Assembly: GCA_030373145.1 (NCBI GenBank)
Contig: JAUCZK010000002.1
Location: forward strand, 105,494-169,493
From: Cyanobium sp. CZS48M
GTDB taxonomy: Bacteria; Cyanobacteriota; Cyanobacteriia; PCC-6307; Cyanobiaceae
Reading direction: 5' to 3'
Length of the DNA stretch: 64,000 nt
Each line of letters opens with the position of its first letter. The stretch's first letter is position 1. Below are positions 1-9,973 of the stretch, piece after piece. Under the pieces are notes generated by a model. That model saw nothing but the letters and a program-made list of their open reading frames with translations. It was not told where the DNA came from and made no database searches. Both the position numbers and the translations under genes were made by a program.

Positions 1-57
1 ACCGACGATCAGCACCGGGCACTCAGCACCAGCACCTGGAGTTGGCGTGGCGATCAA
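1..57 (-). CDS. Start of a leftward gene, possibly cobM (partial)
   Basis: An open frame begins at a TTG (positions 57-55) that overlaps the TGA stop of lgt and reads about 19 residues ([19 protein letters not shown]) to the window edge. A hydrophobic VLIVG ending fits the first beta strand of a nucleotide- or SAM-binding fold. From memory of picocyanobacterial gene order, precorrin-4 methyltransferase (cobM) often follows lgt and petA, so that is the suggestion; the visible residues alone cannot prove it. Confidence 0.35.
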   Translation of the reverse strand, partial: MIATPTPGAGAECPVLIVG

Positions 58-956
58 GAGGGGTTCCTCGGCAGGGGAGGGGCACCGCCAGGATCGGGCA
101 GGGAGCACTCCTGGCCGTAGAGCCGCCAGAGGCCGAAGCTGCCGAGGGCGATCAACAGCAGGCTCATCAGCTGGGCCATGCGCAGTCCCCCCTCACAGAA
201 GGGCGGCGTGGAGAACAGGCAGAGGGGGTCGGTGCGCAGCCCTTCAATCCAGACTCTGCCCAGGCTATAGCTCACCAGGTAGATGCAGCTCAGTGCCCCG
301 GGCGGCAAGGGGATACGACCCTTGATCCCGGCGCGGAACACCAGCAGCAGCAGGACCACCACGCCGAGGTTCCAGATGGATTCGTAGAGAAAGGTGGGGT
401 GGAAATATTGCTGATCGAGAAACGGTTCAGGCCTGTTGAGGGTGGGGATGTAAAGCTTCCAGGGCAGGTCGGTGGGCAACCCGAAGGCCTCGGAATTGAA
501 GAAGTTTCCCCAGCGGCCAATGGCCTGGCCGAGGGCGACGGAGGGAACCAGCACATCCAGCAGATTCCAGAAGGCCAGCTTGCGCCAGCGGCAATAGACG
601 ATCACCGCCAGGGTTCCACCAATCAGGGCTCCGTGGATGGCGATGCCACCGCGCCAGATGGCCAGGGCCTCCAGCCAGTTGAGTTGATACTGGCGCCACT
701 CCAGCAGCACGTAGTACAGGCGGGCGCCCAGCACAGCCGCCAGCACCAGCAGGGGCAGCAGGTCGGCGATCACCACGGGATCGATCTGCCGGGCCTTACC
801 CAGCCGCGTGGCCAGCACCAGCCCGATCAGCACCGCCAGGGCGATCAGCAGGCCGTACCAGCGCAGGGAGAAGGGGCCCAACTGAAAGATCAGCGGCCCC
901 GGTGAAGCGAACACCGCCAGGGCCGTGGCCGGGGAGAGAAACACCAACAAATGCAC
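54..956 (-). CDS. lgt: Prolipoprotein diacylglyceryl transferase
   Basis: Inner-membrane enzyme that moves a diacylglyceryl group from phosphatidylglycerol to the lipobox cysteine of prolipoproteins, the first step of lipoprotein maturation. The 300-residue product has several hydrophobic spans and the family landmarks: GARLYYV (77-83), [14 protein letters not shown] (101-114), the signature [17 protein letters not shown] (143-159), HPTFLYES (186-193) and [11 protein letters not shown] (233-243). Length is normal for Lgt. It lies 27 nt downstream of petA on the same strand, so it may be transcribed from the petC-petA unit. The peptide-binding lipoprotein at 19012-20607 is one likely substrate. 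Confidence 0.97.
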   Translation of the reverse strand: MHLLVFLSPATALAVFASPGPLIFQLGPFSLRWYGLLIALAVLIGLVLATRLGKARQIDPVVIADLLPLLVLAAVLGARLYYVLLEWRQYQLNWLEALAIWRGGIAIHGALIGGTLAVIVYCRWRKLAFWNLLDVLVPSVALGQAIGRWGNFFNSEAFGLPTDLPWKLYIPTLNRPEPFLDQQYFHPTFLYESIWNLGVVVLLLLVFRAGIKGRIPLPPGALSCIYLVSYSLGRVWIEGLRTDPLCLFSTPPFCEGGLRMAQLMSLLLIALGSFGLWRLYGQECSLPDPGGAPPLPRNPS

Positions 957-983
957 TCAGGGGAACGGCGGGGTGGCCAGGGC

Positions 984-1916
984 TCAGACGCCTTCGGCGG
1001 CCTGGACTTTCTCCACCTGTTTCTTCTTCAGCACCAGCATGATCTGGGCCAGGGCCACGGCGGCGAAGAAGGCGAGCATCCCGTAGAGACGCACAGGATT
1101 CTGAAGAACGATCTCAGCATCCAGCTGGCCGAATCCACCGACGTTGGGGTCGTCGGAGAGGGCTGAGCCGGCACTGACACGGTCACCCACGGCCACGGTG
1201 ATCGCCGGGCCGGCGGGAATGGTGTCGCTCACACTCTGACCATCGGCGGTGCTGATCTCCACCACGGAGGCTCCGTTCTCACCGGCGCTGATGGCGGCCA
1301 CAGTGCCGTCGACGGAGGCGTTGAAGACTCCGTTGTTGCTCTTCTCACCGGTGGGGTACACCTGGCCGCGGCCACGGTTGCCGCCCACGTGGATTGAATA
1401 CTTGCCGAAGTGAATGGAACTGTCGCTGCCGGGATCAGGCGAGAGGATCGGGAAGACGATCTCCTGGTGCTGGTCACCGGGCAGGGGGCCCACCAGCAGG
1501 ATGTTGGGGTCGTTGTCGCTGTACTGGGTGAAGTACACGCCAGCGGTCTCCTCCTTCAGCTCCTCACTCAGACGCTCTGGCGGAGCCAGCTTGAAGCCAT
1601 CGGGCAGCATCACCACGGCACCCACATTCAGCCCAGAGCGACTGCCATCAGCGCCCACCTGCTGGGAGGCGGTGTCGTAGGGAATCTTGACCACCGCCTT
1701 GAAGACGGTGTCGGGCATCACGGCCTGGGGCACCTCCACCTGGGTGGCCTTCTTGGCCAGGTGACAGTTGGCGCAGACGAGCTTGCCGGTGGCTTCACGG
1801 GGGCTGTCGTAGTTCTGCTGGGCCCAGAAGGGATAGGCATGGCTGGCCTGGGGGGCCACCAGCAGGGCAGCGGCGACAAGCAGGGAGCTCAGCAGCAGGG
1901 AGAGGGTGCGGCGCAT
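984..1916 (-). CDS. petA: Apocytochrome f
   Basis: Large c-type cytochrome of the cytochrome b6f complex; it accepts electrons from the Rieske protein and passes them to plastocyanin or cytochrome c6 in the thylakoid lumen. The 310 residues begin with a Sec signal ending ...APQASHA, leaving a mature N-terminal Tyr28, whose amino group is the unusual axial haem ligand in this family. The haem site CANCH is at 48-52. A single C-terminal membrane anchor (about 278-298) is followed by a KKKQ stromal tail. The gene follows petC by 46 nt, the classic petCA arrangement. Confidence 0.98.
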   Translation of the reverse strand: MRRTLSLLLSSLLVAAALLVAPQASHAYPFWAQQNYDSPREATGKLVCANCHLAKKATQVEVPQAVMPDTVFKAVVKIPYDTASQQVGADGSRSGLNVGAVVMLPDGFKLAPPERLSEELKEETAGVYFTQYSDNDPNILLVGPLPGDQHQEIVFPILSPDPGSDSSIHFGKYSIHVGGNRGRGQVYPTGEKSNNGVFNASVDGTVAAISAGENGASVVEISTADGQSVSDTIPAGPAITVAVGDRVSAGSALSDDPNVGGFGQLDAEIVLQNPVRLYGMLAFFAAVALAQIMLVLKKKQVEKVQAAEGV

Positions 1917-1962
1917 GGGGGGTGGGTGAGCGGGCGACGAAGGGGAGTGAGAAGGGGGGGGA

Positions 1963-2499
1963 TCAGGCCCACCAGGGCTTGTCGCCGGTGCGGAAGTCGG
2001 TGTCGCTCCACTGGCTCAGGAACACGGTGTCGTTGTCGACCGTGACGTTGGCCAGGGCCAGGGAGAGCGGGGCTGGACCGCGCACCACCATGCCGGTGGC
2101 GTCGTACTGGCTGCCGTGGCAGGGGCACATGAACTTGTTGGCGCCGCTGTTCCAGGGCACGACGCAACCGAGGTGGGTGCAGATGGCGTTGATCCCGTAG
2201 CTGCCGATCGCCTCGGGACCCTCCACCAGCAGGTAGGTGGGATCACCCTTGAGCCCCTGCACCAGGCTGCGGTCGCCCTCCTTGTGGGTGGAGAGCCAAC
2301 CCGTGGCGGTGACGGTGTTGCCCAGCTCGTCCTTGGCGGTGGTGCCGCCGCCGCCGCCGGCGGCCTTGGGGGGGATGAAGTAGTTGACCACCGGGTACAG
2401 AGCGCCCAGGGCAACCCCGGTGACCGTGCCGAAGGTGAGCAGATTCATGAACTGCCGACGACCCATTCCGGGCACATCGCTCACAGGGATCTGGGTCAT
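1963..2499 (-). CDS. petC: Cytochrome b6f Rieske iron-sulfur protein
   Basis: The [2Fe-2S] subunit that oxidises plastoquinol and reduces cytochrome f. The start chosen at 2499 ([17 protein letters not shown]) gives 178 residues; a longer frame upstream is open but lacks similarity to the family. A twin-arginine-like RRQF (14-17) precedes the single membrane helix (about 20-40), then a glycine-rich hinge (AAGGGGG) that allows domain movement. Cluster motifs are CTHLGC (107-112) and CPCHGS (125-130): Cys107, His109, Cys125 and His128 bind iron, and Cys112-Cys127 form the disulfide. It leads the petC-petA-lgt run, and tatC lies nearby on the same strand. Confidence 0.98.
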   Translation of the reverse strand: MTQIPVSDVPGMGRRQFMNLLTFGTVTGVALGALYPVVNYFIPPKAAGGGGGTTAKDELGNTVTATGWLSTHKEGDRSLVQGLKGDPTYLLVEGPEAIGSYGINAICTHLGCVVPWNSGANKFMCPCHGSQYDATGMVVRGPAPLSLALANVTVDNDTVFLSQWSDTDFRTGDKPWWA

Positions 2500-2599
2500 A
2501 CGAGGCGTTCCTTGGTGCCGAACCAACGTGCCGCCCATTATGACCGCTGCCCCTCCGTCCACCGGGGGACAGACCGGGGGTCTGAGCGGTTGCCGCAAC

Positions 2600-2980
2600 A
2601 TGCTGTTGTCTCCGCCGTCGGCTTCGCCGTTGACCGATCCCGTCACCCCCTCTGCCTCCGAGCCCCTCCGTTATGAGGAGGTGATCGCTCTGTTGCGCTC
2701 CCGCTGGCAGGCCTCCTACGACCTGCAGCTGGTCCAGCGCCGCGGGCGGTTGTACCTGCAGGTGATGTGGGCCTACCTGGAGCAGCAGTCTTTCCCGCTG
2801 GATGCCGCCGGCTATGAAGCCCGCCTGCGGGAACTGGTGGAGGTGCTCAACAACCTTCAGGTGGCTGAGCAGGTGCGGGGCTGGCTCAGCACCACCAGGG
2901 ACCGGCCGCGGTTGGGCAAGGCCATGAGCCTGGCCCTGGAGCCGGCCGCGGACGGTCGCAGCAGCGAATTTCTGCTCTGA
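2600..2980 (+). CDS. DUF3067 family protein
   Basis: A 126-residue soluble protein with the cyanobacterial/plastid DUF3067 core ([13 protein letters not shown] ... [17 protein letters not shown] ... ALEP). Its function is not known to me; the family is restricted to oxygenic phototrophs. I chose the ATG at 2600, which leaves 100 bp to the divergent petC start for promoters; an upstream ATG at 2540 is in frame but would leave only 40 bp. It converges on tatC. Confidence 0.8.
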   Translation: MLLSPPSASPLTDPVTPSASEPLRYEEVIALLRSRWQASYDLQLVQRRGRLYLQVMWAYLEQQSFPLDAAGYEARLRELVEVLNNLQVAEQVRGWLSTTRDRPRLGKAMSLALEPAADGRSSEFLL

Positions 2981-3002
2981 GCCCGGCCGCGAGCCTCGCC
3001 GT

Positions 3003-3830
3003 TCAGGTGGGCTCGGGCCGCACCTGCTCCACCAGGGCCACCAGGGCCACCCCAATCAGGAACAGGGCCGTGATCGCTCCGGTGAGCAGCAGCATCGTCA
3101 CCGGGTCGGTGGAAGGGGTGAGCACCGCGCCGGCCAGGGCGGAGCCCAGCACCACCCAGCGCCAGGACCCCAGCATGGTGCGGGATCCCACCAGACCGAA
3201 GGCCCCCAGCAGCAGTTGCAGCACCGGCAGCTCAAAGGCCAGCCCGGTGGCGACCATCAGCAGCAGCACGAAATCGAGATAGCGCTCGATCGACCAGATC
3301 GGCTCCACCACATCGGCGCCATAGTTCACGAGGAAACGCAGGGCCGCGGGCACCAGCGCCCACCAGGCGAAGGCCAGCCCCACCAGAAACAGCACCGCCG
3401 ATGCGGCCACCGCCGGGGCCACCAGCCGTCGCTCGCGCCGGGTCAGGCCGGGCAGCACGAAGGAGAGCAGCTCATAGAGGATGTAGGGCAGCACCAGGGT
3501 GAGACCGGCGTAGCCGGCCACCTTGAGGGAGACGAACAGGAATTCCCCAGGGGCCAGCTGCAGGAAGCGCATGCCCACCGCGGGCACCTGCAGCAGGCGC
3601 ACCAGGGGGCGCACCAGCACCAGGCAGACGGCTGCAGAAACCACCAGGGCCAGCAGGCTGCGCAGCACGCGCCGCCGCAGCTCCTCCAGGTGCTCCAGCA
3701 GGCTCATCTCCACTTCGCCGGGGAACTCCTCCGGGCGGCTGACGCGGATGGGTGCCGGCTCGGGCAGGGCCGTTCCGCTGGCGCTGCTGCCGGCTGCGGC
3801 GCTGGCTGTGGATGGGGTTGGTTCGCTCAT
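3003..3830 (-). CDS. tatC: Sec-independent protein translocase TatC
   Basis: Core receptor of the twin-arginine translocase; with TatA/B it moves folded proteins, including Rieske-type precursors, across thylakoid or plasma membranes. The 275-residue product has a cytoplasmic Pro/Ala-rich N terminus, the conserved MSLLEHLEELRRR start of the TatC domain (about 43-55), and six hydrophobic spans, including FLFVSLKVAGYAG and LPYILYELLSFVLPGL. Its ATG overlaps the stop of the upstream NFACT gene as ATGA (3827-3830), which indicates translational coupling. No tatA is in the window. Confidence 0.97.
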   Translation of the reverse strand: MSEPTPSTASAAAGSSASGTALPEPAPIRVSRPEEFPGEVEMSLLEHLEELRRRVLRSLLALVVSAAVCLVLVRPLVRLLQVPAVGMRFLQLAPGEFLFVSLKVAGYAGLTLVLPYILYELLSFVLPGLTRRERRLVAPAVAASAVLFLVGLAFAWWALVPAALRFLVNYGADVVEPIWSIERYLDFVLLLMVATGLAFELPVLQLLLGAFGLVGSRTMLGSWRWVVLGSALAGAVLTPSTDPVTMLLLTGAITALFLIGVALVALVEQVRPEPT

Positions 3831-5638
3831 GGCCCAGGCTCCGCTGGGACCTTAGGCACAGATTCCGCCGCTGCGAGCCAGTGGGCGGCCCGCTGCGGTG
3901 AAGCCCAGACCACCTCGCCCCCTCTGTGGGTCACCGTGCCGGCTACAGCCCCGGCGATTCGTTGCAGTTGATCCGAGGGCACCTTCAGCACAGCCACCCG
4001 GCCATTGTGTCGGGCTCGGCTGAAGTGGGCGGCCAGATCAGCGGCCAGCTGGAGGTCGGCCTCCGCGGCCTCCGCGGCCGAGGCCTTGAGCATCACGTGG
4101 CTGCCGGGGCATTCCTGGGCGTGGAACCAGAGGTCGCCACGGCGCGCCTGGCGCAGGCTGATCCATTCGTTCTGGCGGTGGTTGCGGCCCACCTGCACCT
4201 GCAGGCCGCCGGGGGTGAGCAGCTCCAGGGGGGATGGGGTACCAGCCGCGGCGGAGCGCGGCGGAGCGCGGCGGCGAGGCTGGCGCCCCTCGGCGCCTCC
4301 CCGGGCCAGCAGCTCCTCGCTCTCCTGCTCAAGGGCCTCCAGCTGGCGGAGGGCCTCCTCCAGATCCCTGGCCTGTGGGCCGTTGCCGGGGCCGGCCCTG
4401 AGCTCAAGGCTGTGCATCGCCAGGAAGGCCAGGCTGGCGTCAAGCCGCTCCAGCTGGCGCTGATGCAGCTCCAGTCGGGGGGTGATCGAGACCACCGAGC
4501 GCCGCAGCCGCCGGGCCCGCTTGTAGAGGGCCTGGGCTGCGGCCACCTGCTCGCGGCTGGGGGCCGCCAGGCACAGAAGGGCGTCGGCCTCGCGACTGAG
4601 CTCATCGCCGCTCTCCACCTGATCGAGCAGGTCCTGCTGCTGTTGGCGCTGGCGGTCCTCTCGCTCGCGGGCGGCCAGCAGCTTCAGCTCCAGACTCGCC
4701 CGGCGTCGCTGCAGCTCCCCCTGACCCAGGCGCTGGTGGTAGTAGGCCGTCAGGGGGGCGTTCACTGGGCCGCTGGTGGTGGTGCCCCAGCAGCGGTAGT
4801 GGCTGGAGCCAGTGCCGGCGTCATCGACGTCCCAGCCGAAGCGCTCCTGCTCCAGATCGCGCAGCCAGAGCTGCCAGTGCTCCCAGAGCTGATCCCAGTG
4901 GACCTGGCTGAGCGTGTCCACCCGCCGGGCCAGCAGCTCAGGCGCCGGTTCCTGTGCTCCAGCGGCCAGCTGCAGCGCCAGGGCCGGACTGATCCCCTGG
5001 TAGGTCTGCTGTAGGGCCTGGCGCAGCGTCACCGGCACCAGCTGCAGCCGCCGCCGCCAGTGTTCCTGGGATTCATTCATGCTGGGTGGATCCGACTGCA
5101 GGGCCGGTGGGCGCCCATAGAAGGAGCCGCTGGTGATCGGCCGCAGCCGTGAGTGCTGCTCCCGCACCTGGCGGGCCAGGCTCACCACCCGTCCCTGGTC
5201 ATCGAGCAGGAACACGTTGCTGTGGCGACCCATCAGTTCCACCACCAGACGGCGGCCGCTGGGCTCTCCGGGCCGGGGCGCGAAATGCAGATCCACCACC
5301 CGCTCGAAACCCTCCTGCTCGATCGCCACCAGGGCCAGCCCCCCGAGGCCGTGCTGCAGGACCCGGGCCAGGGTGCTGCCCTCCCCCTGCCTGGGCGGCG
5401 GCGGGATCGCCAGCAGCCGGGGGGCCGCCGCCAGCCAGCTGATCTCCAGCCAGCGCAGGCCACTCAGGCCACGCAGCCCCAGCTGCAGGGTGTGGGGATT
5501 GGGCTGCTGGGCCTTCTCGAAGCGCGACGGCACCAGCAGCGGACGCAGCTCCGCCAGCACCGCCCGCAGGGTGGTGAGATCCATGGCCTGGATGGCCAGG
5601 CTGGGCTGGGTCTGGGGCGCCATGGGCTGCCGCTTCAC
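3827..5638 (-). CDS. NFACT family protein (Rqc2/FbpA homologue)
   Basis: Member of the NFACT family, which in bacteria (RqcH) binds stalled 50S-peptidyl-tRNA and directs C-terminal Ala tailing in ribosome quality control. Visible parts: NFACT-N from about residue 19 ([17 protein letters not shown]), a central coiled coil rich in Gln/Arg/Glu, and a C-terminal NFACT-R/DUF814 domain with NEWISLRQ ... GDLWFHAQ ... PGSHV (about 490-515). The start is uncertain: residues 1-18 look unlike the family, so ATG 5584 (MDLTTL) may be the true start, giving 585 residues. The gene is coupled to tatC by a 4-nt overlap and diverges from gmk. Confidence 0.9.
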   Translation of the reverse strand: MKRQPMAPQTQPSLAIQAMDLTTLRAVLAELRPLLVPSRFEKAQQPNPHTLQLGLRGLSGLRWLEISWLAAAPRLLAIPPPPRQGEGSTLARVLQHGLGGLALVAIEQEGFERVVDLHFAPRPGEPSGRRLVVELMGRHSNVFLLDDQGRVVSLARQVREQHSRLRPITSGSFYGRPPALQSDPPSMNESQEHWRRRLQLVPVTLRQALQQTYQGISPALALQLAAGAQEPAPELLARRVDTLSQVHWDQLWEHWQLWLRDLEQERFGWDVDDAGTGSSHYRCWGTTTSGPVNAPLTAYYHQRLGQGELQRRRASLELKLLAAREREDRQRQQQQDLLDQVESGDELSREADALLCLAAPSREQVAAAQALYKRARRLRRSVVSITPRLELHQRQLERLDASLAFLAMHSLELRAGPGNGPQARDLEEALRQLEALEQESEELLARGGAEGRQPRRRAPPRSAAAGTPSPLELLTPGGLQVQVGRNHRQNEWISLRQARRGDLWFHAQECPGSHVMLKASAAEAAEADLQLAADLAAHFSRARHNGRVAVLKVPSDQLQRIAGAVAGTVTHRGGEVVWASPQRAAHWLAAAESVPKVPAEPGP

Positions 5639-5690
5639 GCCGGAGCGTGCGCTGGGATCCCCCTACTCTGCTGGCCAGCCGAAGACCCCG

Positions 5691-6263
5691 ATGGGATCCC
5701 CTTCAACGCCTGGACGGCTCACCGTGATCAGCGGCCCCAGTGGCGTGGGCAAGGGCACGCTGGTGGCGGCCCTTCTGGAGCGCCATCCCCGCCTTTGGCT
5801 GTCTGTGTCGGCCACCACCCGGGCCCCCAGGCCTGCTGAGGTCGATGGGAGCACCTATCGCTTCCTCGATCGCGGGCACTTCGAGGCCCAGGTGCTGGCG
5901 GATGGCTTCCTGGAGTGGGCCGAGTTCGCCGGCAATCTCTACGGCACGCCACGGGCGCCGGTGGAGGAGCACCTGGCCCTGGGCCAACCGGTGCTGCTGG
6001 AGATCGAGCTGGAGGGAGCCCGTCAGGTGCGGCGGAGTTTTCCCACCGGGTTTCAAGTGTTCATCAAGCCCCCCAGTTTTGAGGAGCTGGAGCGCCGCAT
6101 CCGTGGGCGGGGCACAGACAGCGAGGAGGCCATCCAGCGGCGGCTGGAGCGCGCTCACCAGGAGCTGGAGGCCGAAGCGGAATTTGACGCGGTGCTGGTG
6201 AATGGCGATCTGGAAGCGGCCGTGGCTGAGCTGGAAGCGGCCCTTGGCCTGGCCGCAGGCTGA
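5691..6263 (+). CDS. gmk: Guanylate kinase
   Basis: Phosphorylates GMP to GDP with ATP, essential for GTP and (p)ppGpp pools. From ATG 5691 the product is 190 residues, normal for Gmk. P-loop GPSGVGKGT is at 15-23; the GMP-binding segment follows ([16 protein letters not shown], then FLDRGHF and [10 protein letters not shown]). An open frame continues upstream of 5691, but it is out of family context and overlaps the divergent NFACT gene, so it was rejected as the start. Confidence 0.96.
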   Translation: MGSPSTPGRLTVISGPSGVGKGTLVAALLERHPRLWLSVSATTRAPRPAEVDGSTYRFLDRGHFEAQVLADGFLEWAEFAGNLYGTPRAPVEEHLALGQPVLLEIELEGARQVRRSFPTGFQVFIKPPSFEELERRIRGRGTDSEEAIQRRLERAHQELEAEAEFDAVLVNGDLEAAVAELEAALGLAAG

Positions 6264-6274
6264 CAGCCGCCATG

Positions 6275-6298
6275 AAAAAGCGGCCCCGGGGGGCCGCT
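6275..6298 (-). terminator. Intrinsic terminator of psaF-psaJ
   Basis: A GC-rich hairpin (arms AGCGGCC and GGCCGCT) that on the minus strand is followed directly by TTTTT. It lies about 130 nt beyond the psaJ stop and 12 nt beyond the gmk stop, so it suits the leftward psaFJ transcript and may also stop gmk. Confidence 0.75.
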
Positions 6299-6428
6299 GA
6301 TTGAATCTGAATGACAGTCGGAAGCCGGGTGGCAGAACGACAGGACATCGCGGGCGGACATCCGTGGGTCCTGTCGATCAGTCGTTGGAGCCCCAGCGGA
6401 GCATGACGACTGAAGGGTGAACGTTCCC

Positions 6429-6545
6429 TCAGAGCGGGCGGAGGATCAGGTCGGGGAAGAAGCGGAAGATCTCAATGGTGATTCCGGCTGTCAGGGTGAA
6501 CCAGACGGCGGCAACGACGGGAGCGGTGGTCAGGAATTTTTTCAT
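6429..6545 (-). CDS. psaJ: Photosystem I subunit IX
   Basis: Single-helix membrane subunit of photosystem I that sits next to PsaF and helps stabilise it. The 38-residue product (begins [20 protein letters not shown], ends [10 protein letters not shown]) matches PsaJ in length and sequence: one hydrophobic helix and the family LRPL C terminus. It begins 11 nt after the psaF stop, the standard psaF-psaJ operon. Confidence 0.95.
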   Translation of the reverse strand: MKKFLTTAPVVAAVWFTLTAGITIEIFRFFPDLILRPL

Positions 6546-6556
6546 GGTTCCAGGAA

Positions 6557-7054
6557 TCAGCGGGGGGAAACGGTCACTTTGGAGTCGGCTTCAATCATTT
6601 TTCCGCCGACGAACTCGTTGAAGGCGGCCAGGGGCCAGACGGAGGCGGCCAGGGTGGATTTGAACGCCAGGGGCATGTCGATCTGGATCTCACGCATGGT
6701 GGCGTCCTTGCTGCCGCGGATCGCCATCAGGTAAGCGCGGCCGGCCCAGCCGATCGTGCCAGCGATGTAAAGGAAGAGAAGGCCAGGGATCAGGAAATCA
6801 CCGGCATGGCTGAAGCGGCCATCCACGATCAGGCGGGGCAGGCCGTCATCGCCGCAGAGGGCCTGGCTGTACACGTTGAAGCGTGCCTTGGCCTGGTCGG
6901 TGCTGGCCGCCGAGGCCCGCTGCTGGAAGCGGGGGCTCTCGGCACAGGGGGTCAGGCCTGCCACCGATTCCGCAGCCGAAGCCACGGGCGCAAAGCCGAT
7001 GAGGAGAAAGGCCGAGAGCAGAACCGCGCACAGGCGGGGGAGAAGACGTCGCAT
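6557..7054 (-). CDS. psaF: Photosystem I subunit III
   Basis: Lumen-exposed photosystem I subunit associated with plastocyanin/cytochrome c6 docking and with PsaJ. The start at 7054 ([16 protein letters not shown]) gives 165 residues with a Sec signal cleaved after ...APVASA (27). The mature chain carries the paired cysteines ([12 protein letters not shown] and [11 protein letters not shown]), the conserved [10 protein letters not shown], a membrane span ([17 protein letters not shown]) and the C-terminal helix. A longer reading frame upstream (to 7102) adds Pro/Arg-rich residues unlike the family. Operon with psaJ; divergent from tsaD. Confidence 0.97.
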   Translation of the reverse strand: MRRLLPRLCAVLLSAFLLIGFAPVASAAESVAGLTPCAESPRFQQRASAASTDQAKARFNVYSQALCGDDGLPRLIVDGRFSHAGDFLIPGLLFLYIAGTIGWAGRAYLMAIRGSKDATMREIQIDMPLAFKSTLAASVWPLAAFNEFVGGKMIEADSKVTVSPR

Positions 7055-7162
7055 GGAGAGCCTGGGTAGAAGCCGGGGGGAGTGCCCTGCGGAGCCCTGC
7101 ATCGGCGTGGGGCCGCGGGGCAGGATGTCACACGCGGACAGTAAGGGAGCTCCCTGGGCGCC

Positions 7163-8218
7163 ATGCCAACGGTTCTGGCCCTCGAAACAAGTTGTGACGA
7201 GTCAGCGGCTGCGATTGTGCGCGATCGCGCGGTGCTGGCCGGCGCCGTGGCCTCCCAGGTGGAGGAGCACGCCCGCTGGGGGGGTGTGGTGCCGGAAATC
7301 GCCTCCAGACGGCATGTGGAAGCCCTGCCCCACCTGGTGGAGCGGGTGATGGCCGAGTCGGGCCTGAGCTACGGCGATCTCGATGGCATCGCCGCCACGG
7401 TGGCGCCGGGTCTGGTGGGGGCCCTTCTGGTGGGATCGGTCACCGGCCGCACCCTCGCCCGCCTGCACGACCTGCCCTTTCTGGGGGTGCACCACCTAGA
7501 GGGTCACCTCTGCTCGGTGCAGCTGGGGGAGCCCCTGCCGCCCGGCCCCTACCTGGTGCTGCTGGTCAGCGGCGGTCACACCGAGCTGGTGCGGGTGGAG
7601 GGGATCGGGGCCTACCAGCGCCTCGGCCGCAGCCACGACGACGCGGCCGGAGAGGCCTTCGACAAGGTGGCGCGACTGCTGGGACTGGGCTACCCCGGCG
7701 GCCCCGCGATCCAGGTGGCGGCGGCCGACGGCGATCCCCAGCGCTTCCCCTTGCCCAAGGGCCGGGTGTCGCGGCCCGAGGGCGGCTTCCATCCCTACGA
7801 CTTCAGCTTCAGTGGCCTCAAGACCGCCGTGTTGCGGCTGGTGCATCGCTTGGAGCAGGAGCCGCCGGAGCTGCCGCTGGCCGACATCGCCGCGAGTTTT
7901 GAGCGGGTGGTGGCGGAGGTGCTGGTGGAGCGCAGCTGCCTTTGTGCCCTGGATCAGGGGCTGGACACCGTGGTGCTGGTGGGCGGGGTGGCGGCCAACC
8001 GCCGCCTGCGCCAGATGATGGGGGAGCGTTGCGCTGCCCTCGGCCTGCAGTGGCGTGTCGCGCCGCTGGCCTACTGCACCGATAACGCCGCCATGATCGG
8101 AGTGGCGGCCGCGGCCCGCCTGGCCGTTGGAGCCCGCAGCAGCTGTGATCTGGGGGTCCTGGCCCGGCTGCCGCTGGAGCAGGCGGGCAGCCTTTACGAA
8201 ACGCGGGCTGGTTGTTAA
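7163..8218 (+). CDS. tsaD: tRNA threonylcarbamoyladenosine synthase subunit TsaD
   Basis: Transfers the threonylcarbamoyl group to A37 of ANN-decoding tRNAs (t6A), working with TsaB, TsaE and TsaC. The 351-residue product shows the ASKHA/Kae1 landmarks: ETSCDES (8-14), the metal motif HHLEGH (110-115, His111 and His115 as ligands), [27 protein letters not shown], and the C-terminal [10 protein letters not shown]. Full length and intact. It starts divergently from psaF. Confidence 0.97.
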   Translation: MPTVLALETSCDESAAAIVRDRAVLAGAVASQVEEHARWGGVVPEIASRRHVEALPHLVERVMAESGLSYGDLDGIAATVAPGLVGALLVGSVTGRTLARLHDLPFLGVHHLEGHLCSVQLGEPLPPGPYLVLLVSGGHTELVRVEGIGAYQRLGRSHDDAAGEAFDKVARLLGLGYPGGPAIQVAAADGDPQRFPLPKGRVSRPEGGFHPYDFSFSGLKTAVLRLVHRLEQEPPELPLADIAASFERVVAEVLVERSCLCALDQGLDTVVLVGGVAANRRLRQMMGERCAALGLQWRVAPLAYCTDNAAMIGVAAAARLAVGARSSCDLGVLARLPLEQAGSLYETRAGC

Positions 8219-8259
8219 TCGCTTTAGAGTGTTTCCACTCTGTCTTGGGACGACAACAG

Positions 8260-8442
8260 ATGGCCCCTGCTGAGATCAGTGAGAACCGGCTTGAGCCCGT
8301 CGATGTCGACCCGCAGGAGCTCAATGCCTGGCGCCGCGGCTTCACCCCCCAGGCCGAGATCTGGAACGGACGTCTGGCCATGCTCGGCCTGTCACTGGGT
8401 CTGGCCAGTCTGCTGTTGATTCGTCTGGCCACCCGCTCCTGA
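8260..8442 (+). CDS. High-light-inducible (Hli) one-helix protein
   Basis: Small chlorophyll-binding stress protein of the LHC superfamily. From ATG 8260 the product is 60 residues with the chlorophyll-binding motif AEIWNGRLAMLGL (32-44): Glu33, Asn36 and Arg38 match the ExxNxRxAM core, followed by one hydrophobic helix. Such proteins protect photosystem II and chlorophyll-synthase complexes under excess light; expression is usually light-induced, though I see no certain promoter element. It starts 41 nt after tsaD. Confidence 0.92.
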   Translation: MAPAEISENRLEPVDVDPQELNAWRRGFTPQAEIWNGRLAMLGLSLGLASLLLIRLATRS

Positions 8443-8474
8443 GCGGCGACCATGGCCTGAGCTGACCCCGGGCC

Positions 8475-8690
8475 TCAGCCGATCCGGCCGCCCAGGGTCT
8501 GGGCCAGTTCGTTCGGCTTGAGGCTATCGGAGAGCGCTTCGCTGGGATCCACGGTTCCGGCCTCCACCAGAGCTGCCAGCGACTGGTTGACGGTCTGCAT
8601 GCCGTCGAAGGCACTGCGGGCCATGATCTGCTCCACCTCATCGAGATCCCCCCGTTGGATGTAGTCGCGGCAGCCTGACTGCAGTGGCCT
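8475..8690 (-). pseudogene. C-terminal remnant of a PilT/GspE-type secretion ATPase
   Basis: On the minus strand an open stretch ending at TGA 8475-8477 reads ...SGCRDYIQRGDLDEVEQ, then AFDGMQTVNQSLAALVEAG and LKPNELAQTLGGRIG. The GMQTxNQSLxxLV segment is typical of the last 70 residues of type IV pilus/type II secretion ATPases of the PilT/PilB class. The Walker motifs and the rest of the enzyme are absent; upstream sequence (8690-8790) shows no similarity I can recognise and no start codon in frame. I read it as a deletion relic; family assignment is by eye. Confidence 0.5.
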
Positions 8691-8836
8691 CCCCCATGGC
8701 CTGGGGAGCGTGGCTGCTCTCGAGTGGGTTCACGGTTGGGCGGCGGCCAGTGTGATCAGCATTGCTCGGAACTGGGCTCCTGTCATGGGGTAACTCCGGG
8801 GCCCTTCCCTAAGATCCCAGCCACCGCCTCGCTCCC

Positions 8837-9964
8837 TTGACCGCCACCGCACCGCTCGTGAGCATCGTGCTGGGCACCCGGCCAGAAGCGATCAAGCTGG
8901 CACCGGTGATCCTGGCGTTCCAGCGCGATAGAGGCTTCCGCACCAGGGTGGTGCTCACCGGTCAGCACCGGGAGATGGTGGCTCAGGTGATGGATCTGTT
9001 CGGGCTCAGTCCCGACCGCGACCTGGCCCTGATGGCCCCGAAGCAGACCCTTACCCATGTCACCTGTGCGGCCCTGCAGGGTCTGCGGGAGGAGTTTCTG
9101 GAGTACCGCCCCCAGTTGGTGCTGGTGCAGGGCGACACCACCACCGCCTTTGCTTCGGCCCTGGCGGCCTTTTACGAGCAGATTCCGGTGGGCCATGTGG
9201 AGGCCGGCCTGCGCACTGACAACCTCCTGGATCCCTTCCCCGAGGAGGCGAACCGGCGATTGATCTCCCAGGTGGCCCAGCTGCACTTCGCACCCACCAC
9301 TGTGTCCGAGGCGAACCTGAAAGCCTCCGGCGTGGTGGGGGAGATCCTGGTCACGGGCAACACGGTGATCGACGCACTGCTGCTGAGGGCCGCCTCGGCC
9401 CCCCTGCCCCAGATCCCCGGCCTCGACTGGGAGCGGCAGCGGGTGATCCTGGCCACTGTCCACCGCCGCGAGAACTGGGGCGAGCGGCTCACCAGCATCG
9501 CCGAGGGCTTCCGCCAGCTGCTGGATCGCCACCCCGACACGGCCCTGCTGCTGCCCCTGCACCGCAACCCCACGGTGCGTGAACCCTTGCAGCAGTTGCT
9601 GGGTCAGCATCCCCGCGCCCACCTCTGCGAACCCCTCGACTACGACCAGCTGGTGGGGGCGATCCGCGGCTGCACCCTGCTGCTCTCCGATTCCGGTGGC
9701 CTGCAGGAGGAGGCGCCGGCCCTGGGCAAGCCGGTGCTGGTGCTGCGGCGCACCACGGAGCGGCCCGAAGCGGTCACAGCTGGAACGGCGCGGCTGATCG
9801 GCACCGACAGCACCTCGATCGTGGAGGAGGCCAGCCGGCTGCTGGACGATCCCCAGGCCTATGCGGCCATGGCCCAGGCCCACAACCCCTTCGGCGATGG
9901 TCAGGCCAGCGGCCGGATCCTCGAGGCCAGCCGCAATTTCCTCAGCCGAGCCGCCGTGGGCTGA
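8837..9964 (+). CDS. wecB: UDP-N-acetylglucosamine 2-epimerase (non-hydrolysing)
   Basis: Interconverts UDP-GlcNAc and UDP-ManNAc, a precursor for surface polysaccharides. The 375-residue protein has the GT-B fold landmarks: VLGTRPEAIKLAPVI near the N terminus, TGQHREM, HVEAGLRTDN, NRRLISQ, the catalytic-region TVHRRENWGERL, and SDSGGLQEEAPALGKPVLV with TTERPEA. Length is typical. The start used is a TTG at 8837; a GTG a few codons in could serve. No other glycan genes are adjacent, so the pathway end-product cannot be told from context. Confidence 0.92.
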   Translation: MTATAPLVSIVLGTRPEAIKLAPVILAFQRDRGFRTRVVLTGQHREMVAQVMDLFGLSPDRDLALMAPKQTLTHVTCAALQGLREEFLEYRPQLVLVQGDTTTAFASALAAFYEQIPVGHVEAGLRTDNLLDPFPEEANRRLISQVAQLHFAPTTVSEANLKASGVVGEILVTGNTVIDALLLRAASAPLPQIPGLDWERQRVILATVHRRENWGERLTSIAEGFRQLLDRHPDTALLLPLHRNPTVREPLQQLLGQHPRAHLCEPLDYDQLVGAIRGCTLLLSDSGGLQEEAPALGKPVLVLRRTTERPEAVTAGTARLIGTDSTSIVEEASRLLDDPQAYAAMAQAHNPFGDGQASGRILEASRNFLSRAAVG

Positions 9965-9973
9965 GCGGGGCCA

